Part shown: positions 52,501 through 58,500 of the stretch, piece by piece
Layout: the number at the start of each line of letters is the position of its first letter
How positions within the stretch are numbered: the first letter of the stretch is position 1
Source: Branchiostoma floridae
Taxonomy: Eukaryota > Chordata > Leptocardii > Amphioxiformes > Branchiostomatidae
Assembly (NCBI RefSeq): GCF_000003815.2
Contig: NC_049988.1
Location: 671,652-735,651 of the forward strand
Reading direction: 5' to 3'
DNA: 64,000 nucleotides
The notes under the pieces: model-generated
What the model was told of the DNA's origin: nothing
The model's database searches: none
Seen by the model: only the letters and a program-made list of their open reading frames with translations
Program-made: the position numbers and the translations under genes

Positions 52501-55500
52501 ATAGGGCATTTATGTACATTTTTGTATAAAACCCAGTACATGGACCAGTGCAGGTTATTTTTAGGTGCAGGTAGACACCAGAAATACCTGCACAGCTCCA
52601 ATTTTACCTGCACTAACCTGCAAGACCTTAGAAATGACAAAAGTGCCATGAAGGAATGTTCACAAGCTTATATAATAACTTTAAAAGACAAGCATTAAAA
52701 CCAGAGGGGTCCAATATGGTTTTGTGATTTTGTAAAATAATTTTCAGCTAGAAAGGCCCCATTTGCAAGCAAACCTCCCCATTAAAAATGTTCTATATGA
52801 CCATGTACACGGTACCCCCATACCAAAATAAGGTTTCAAATTACCAGAAACACACACACAAAAAAAATGTTTCAATTCCAGACCATGTTTGCATATATCA
52901 CCTCAAGCTTGTCACATTTCACATGTCATTATTTTCTCCCCTGCATACATGCACATGGACATGACAATATGATGTAATAAGGTTGTCATTGGTTCTTGAT
53001 AAACTGTGCTTGTCTGATTGCATTGTTCACCCGTAGAAGTTCACATGGGTATGGTGTAATCAACTGTACAATTTACCTCAGATTAGGCCAGATTGATGCA
53101 GATTGGGCGATGTAAGCATGGTGGCCTTGATCACATGCGTAGCTGCACAATTACCCCTGAAATGTCCCAGTAAATCACCTTTGGCACTCTCTCTCCCTAC
53201 CAGCACTTTGCAGGCAATTTGTGGGAAGATTGGGACAAATTAAAAACGTGATCAGATTTTCATATCATAGAGTACAGAGAAATTCTTTTGAAGCTTTTTC
53301 TATGCAAGCCCTTAACATTTCTACGAAAAGCCGTGAAGTGAAAAAGTTAACTAACATTGACTTTCAGAAATTTAAACTTTTAAAGTTGCTTCATGTTAGC
53401 TGTAGGAATTCATACATTGTGTACATGGGAGACTACTTCAAATCATCATCATCATACTTCAAAGCTAGTATACATATATCTGAGAAACATGTATTGCATT
53501 TTATATTTTCCATGTTTTTTTTATGGTGCTCGAGGTGTGGCTCATATCAAACACTGGTCCACCACTTAACATCTTATCCAAGGGACGTCCCTAATAGAGA
53601 TTTGCAAATTTCCCAAGCTATTTTTTAGGCACAAAATGTCAGACCATATCAGGTCGTTGACCTCTGGGCTTTGAGTCTACTGTTGTAGAAAATGTTTACA
53701 ACGTGATGCCGCATGTTTGATTTATTCTCACCAGATCTAGAGTTGTGTTATGTTTTAAACTCGGACATCAGCATCTTTAATAATTGTTTTACTCTAAAGA
53801 ATTATTGAGTCACACTGGTTAATTTGTTGTTTCTTGGATTTACACATAGAAGACTAGCACATGTATACAATAGTAAATAAATGAAAATCGTCGTCAACAA
53901 TTTTGTATTATGTTGAAAATATATTATGAGAGTAAGATGAGTAAATTTGTTTTTTGCTTCACAGATGACCATTCCCGTGTGATTCTGAACGACAGTTTGA
54001 ATATTGGGACTGCAGACTACATCAATGCCAGTACAATTGTAAGTGGATATTATAAACTTTCAATAATTTTCCTCTCCACTGATGCAATGACTATTCAATG
54101 ACCACCGAATAACCAAAAATCTCACTATATAATTTCTGTGCCAGCAAGTTTTGGTTCAAAGAAGGGTGACAGTCATTTGTAACTTTTCATTTTGTCATTT
54201 ATAAATTTGTTGTTTTTTAAGTCATCATGCCACTGGATGAAATTCAACGTATGTGAATTATTTTCAATTCAAAGGACCTTCACTGAGTGAATATCAATTT
54301 CATCTGCAAGTTTTTACCTGTTCTACTCTTTTGTCAGGTATAAACTTTTGTAATAGATGTTATTTAATAAGGGTGGGTAGATTGCTAAGTGTCCAAAAAT
54401 GTTTGAAGTATGATTCATTGAAATGCAGAATAGTTCCATTTGCTTGTTTTTTCCAGTTAAACACAGATGGAAAACTCTTCCTTAAAGTTGATTTTAACTG
54501 TGAATTTCTGTACCTCCCACAGACGGACCATGATCCTCGGAACCATGCGTACATCGCAACCCAAGGTCCGCTGGAGACCTCTGTGTGTGATTTCTGGCAG
54601 GTGTGTTGTCCTGGTTTTAACTTGATAGAAGCCTTCTAGTGAAATGTAGTGGCATTAAGCATTGAAGGTGGCTGGAGAAACTGGAAAAAAAATATAGATA
54701 TAGATATAGACAAGAATTACTAAAAGAACTTTGAATTATTTTAATTCTGAGTTAGAATAAACTAGGTGCCCATTCGAGCTCAGAAAAACCTGGCGGCACT
54801 AGCCCCACAGTGCCCCACTTGAAAGTGATAAAAAGCCCTTGATTATAAAGTACCCAGTGGGGCATACATGTATGTTTGTTTGTTCAGATATTGCCTGGTA
54901 ACATATGAGTCAGTGTTTCAATAGCATATTTTTACAGCGAGGGGTTGCTAGCCCTTCCTGTCCAATGTTCTAAAAGCACCTTCTCAAATGTGCAAACCCC
55001 ATTTTACATCCCTTCTCTAAAAAAATTGTGCAGCCCCAACCGTGATGCCCTATCCTAACCCCAGGGAGTTGAGTTGGGTTGTCCAAGTTACCAACAAATT
55101 GGAAACATGTGAGCTCAACTGAGAGGCTGCTACCTGTTGAGCCACAGGGACATCCCTAGTTGACGGGGCACAGTTTGGAATTGTGACTGAGGCATAAACA
55201 TGCAGTACATTCAACTGGCACTAACAGAAGTGGTTGTTGTTGTTGTTGTTTACAGATGGTGTGGGAACAGGGCAGTGTGGTGATCGTCATGTTGTGCAGT
55301 CTACAGGAGGGAGGGAGTGAACAGTGCTGTCAGTACTGGCCTGAAGAAGGCAACAGTCTCTACCACATTTATGAGGTGTGCATTTTCACGTACAAGCCTT
55401 AATACCAGTACAAGGGCAAGATTCTGGAGTCAAATTTGACTGATACCTCTCACTGTCACCAAGACAAACAAACAAACCAGGAACACAGAATTAGCAAGAT

Positions 55501-58500
55501 GGCAGACATGAGCCTGTTGGGCCCACCTGACTGCCTCATGTGTCGGACAGAAGCCCCTAAGTCTAAGTCAGACATTTAACAAGGACATAAAAACAAGTTC
55601 ATATAACGTAATAAGAGAATAATTATTATGTGACGCTTTTTAGCTTTTTAACAGTTAAGGCGCCAACAGTACCATTGAGAGGTATAGTGTGAAGTGAAAA
55701 TTTGCAGGTGCACCTTGTGTCGGAGCACATCTGGTGTGAGTGTGTGAAGTGAACATTTCCCACTTGTTGATTTGCAGGTGCACCTTGTGTCGGAGCACAT
55801 CTGGTGTGAGTGTGTGAAGTGAACATTTCCCACTTGTTGATTTGCAGGTGCACCTTGTGTCGGAGCACATCTGGTGTGAGTGTGTGAAGTGAACATTTCC
55901 CACTTGTTGATTTGCAGGTGCACCTTGTGTCGGAGCACATCTGGTGTGAGTGTGTGAAGTGAAAATTTCCCACTTGTTGATTTGCAGGTGCACCTTGTGT
56001 CGGAGCACATCTGGTGTGAGTGTGTGAAGTGAACATTTCCCACTTGTTGATTTGCAGGTGCACCTTGTGTCGGAGCACATCTGGTGTGAGGATTTCCTGG
56101 TGCGAAGCTTCTACCTGAAGAACATCCAGACTGGAGAGACTCGCACCGTCACCCAGTTCCACTTCCTGTCCTGGCCAGAAGGGGGCATCCCTGCAACCCC
56201 CAAGGCACTGCTGGAGTTCAGAAGGTGGGCTTGGTTGTCTGATTTTTGTCTGCTTCGCACAACTTGTAGACCACTTGAGGTAAAGTACACCAATTCTATA
56301 CACCAAGTATTACATGCATAAGACCAGACGGAAATATTGGAACCACTCACTCACACTCCACTGACACCAGGATGGATGCTACTCTTATCTTTTAGGTTTA
56401 CTTGTAAGTTGAAGTCCTTACTGCACCTAATAGTGCATTGGGTGGTGCCTATGTCTGTTTCTGTAGCCCTATAGGCCGCACAGTTTCATGCAATCAGTAT
56501 GACAGGGGGCTACTCACTGGACTGGTAGTAGTCTGTGTGTTCAACTACCAGACTCTTTCCCAAATGCTGAGTGCGAAGCAGAGAAAATGGCATGTACCAT
56601 GGTAGGGACTCATGATCAAAAGGGATCAAACTCACAACCTGCCAACTGCAAGGCGAATACCATACCCACTTTGACATTGAATTATGTTGAAAGTGGCCGA
56701 TACAAATAACTGTAGCACATAATAGTAGTGAAGATCATCAACAGCTGAATCCTCATCAGTCTTAAACCCAATGTTATCTCCTATAGACTCATGTACTTTG
56801 AGGATTATTTTCTCTGAGTTTTTTATCTATTAACGGGAGGGGGCCATACTTCGACAGCCGTTCTAAGTGGATGCGCATGACTTTTGTCAATGTACATTTT
56901 ACAGTGAACTCATCAAAAACAAGTTAAGATCTTGTATGCATCCATATAACTGTTTTTGAAGCTGTACAGATATATATTTAATTTAACGGTAGCGTTCCGC
57001 GCTGTACTTTGACAGCGCACGAAACTTACGGCAGGTTTTCGGCTTGCGTCCTAGCAGAACGTTCCAACACAAAAAAGGGGTCCAAACTCCGACATAGTAA
57101 CAACCAGACCATCGCCGTGCATTTTTAAACAACTTATGCAAATAGAATAGCACTTAAAGTCTTCATTATAATTTTTTTGTACCAAATATGGGTCATATTT
57201 TGTATTACGCGACTTATTCAAATACGGTGTGTTAAAATGTTTACCTTTCACGGTGAGACCAACTTGCCGCAAAACGGCGGCACACTGTTTACATAGATTG
57301 TGATGGCATTTTCGCTTTTCGGCTTCCTTGATTGCCTTTTCATCCTGTCTTTTGGCTGCAGCAATGGCTACAGGATTTTTTTAGTCGGTAGGGATCGATT
57401 TTTCTTGAATGTTTGTCGCTCTACGGACGGGTTGACTGAGTTCAACGTGTTGAGCATCGCTCGGCTGCCGGCGTGCGTGATAGTAAAATGGCGGGGCCCC
57501 GACTGTGTGAACGTTGTGGCATCATTTTAGCTCCGTTTATCCAACCCAGTTAAAGGCAAAACAGAACACAGGTATTATTTTTCTGAAGGCTAATAAACAT
57601 CATTTCTATGTATGGTGGTATTTTTTCACATGTCATATTTTGCGAAGAATAATTCAAGAGTTTCCCGGGCCATGGTCTCGATACGTTCGCTCGTCAACTT
57701 GCACGGAAGGCGTCAAACTTGTGCAAGTTTTTCAATCGTTATCTGTGGGACTTGCTAACTTCGACACATACCCCGCCTTTGTAGTTATTTACAACAAGGT
57801 TTAGTCTACAGCTAGTGTACTTCTCATGTGCAGGCATCTATGCATTTCTCCGCAACAATAATTTTTTTAAACCTGACGAAGTTTGGACCCCTGTCTAAGT
57901 ATGGCCCCCTCCCGTTAGATTATTATTAAGTTTGCTGAATCTGCTTGCTGCTCGTTACCTTGACCTCTTTGCAGGTGGCTGCCATTTTTGCGACCTTGCA
58001 ACTGTTCGATGACCTCTGGTTGCATAGTCTCAAAAGTGACATCCTTCTTGTAACCTCTCAACTTTCCCAGCCTGTCCTATAGTGTCACCAACCAGTGGTG
58101 CTGCTGCACTTATTGTCTTTTACCAAGTTTCTTTTGCCATTCTTGTTATTGTTTATTTCAGTGTTCTACCTCCTCTAAGGTTGATCTTACCACTAGTCTT
58201 TTACTGATAAATGCCTTATCTACTAGTCTTTCACATTGTATAGTCTTCTTCTATTGCATCAAACATTCTTAGCTCTTGAAGTCAAAAGCACAATTACATT
58301 TTACACAACAATTGTACACACTTTGATCAAACATGGATGATGTTTCATGGTGCCATTCTTACAACTACATGTACATGTATATATGATATATAGTCAAAAC
58401 TATGCAGTGGTTGAAATACTGTACATAGCCAGGCTGCCCAGTGGGTAACCTCAGCTGCATGTTAGGTTGCCCAAGAGCATTTCAATTTGCTGAAGGTGCA

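Noticed and set aside
53221-53628. 135-codon plus-strand frame in intron 4
   Set aside because: Low-complexity AT-rich residues, no domain, and it does not join the neighbouring exons in frame.
55626-56306. Long minus-strand open frames (up to 226 codons) with repeated [15 protein letters not shown]
   Set aside because: They are the reverse complement of the 70-bp splice-site repeat. The unit has no minus-strand stop in any frame, so the length is an artefact.
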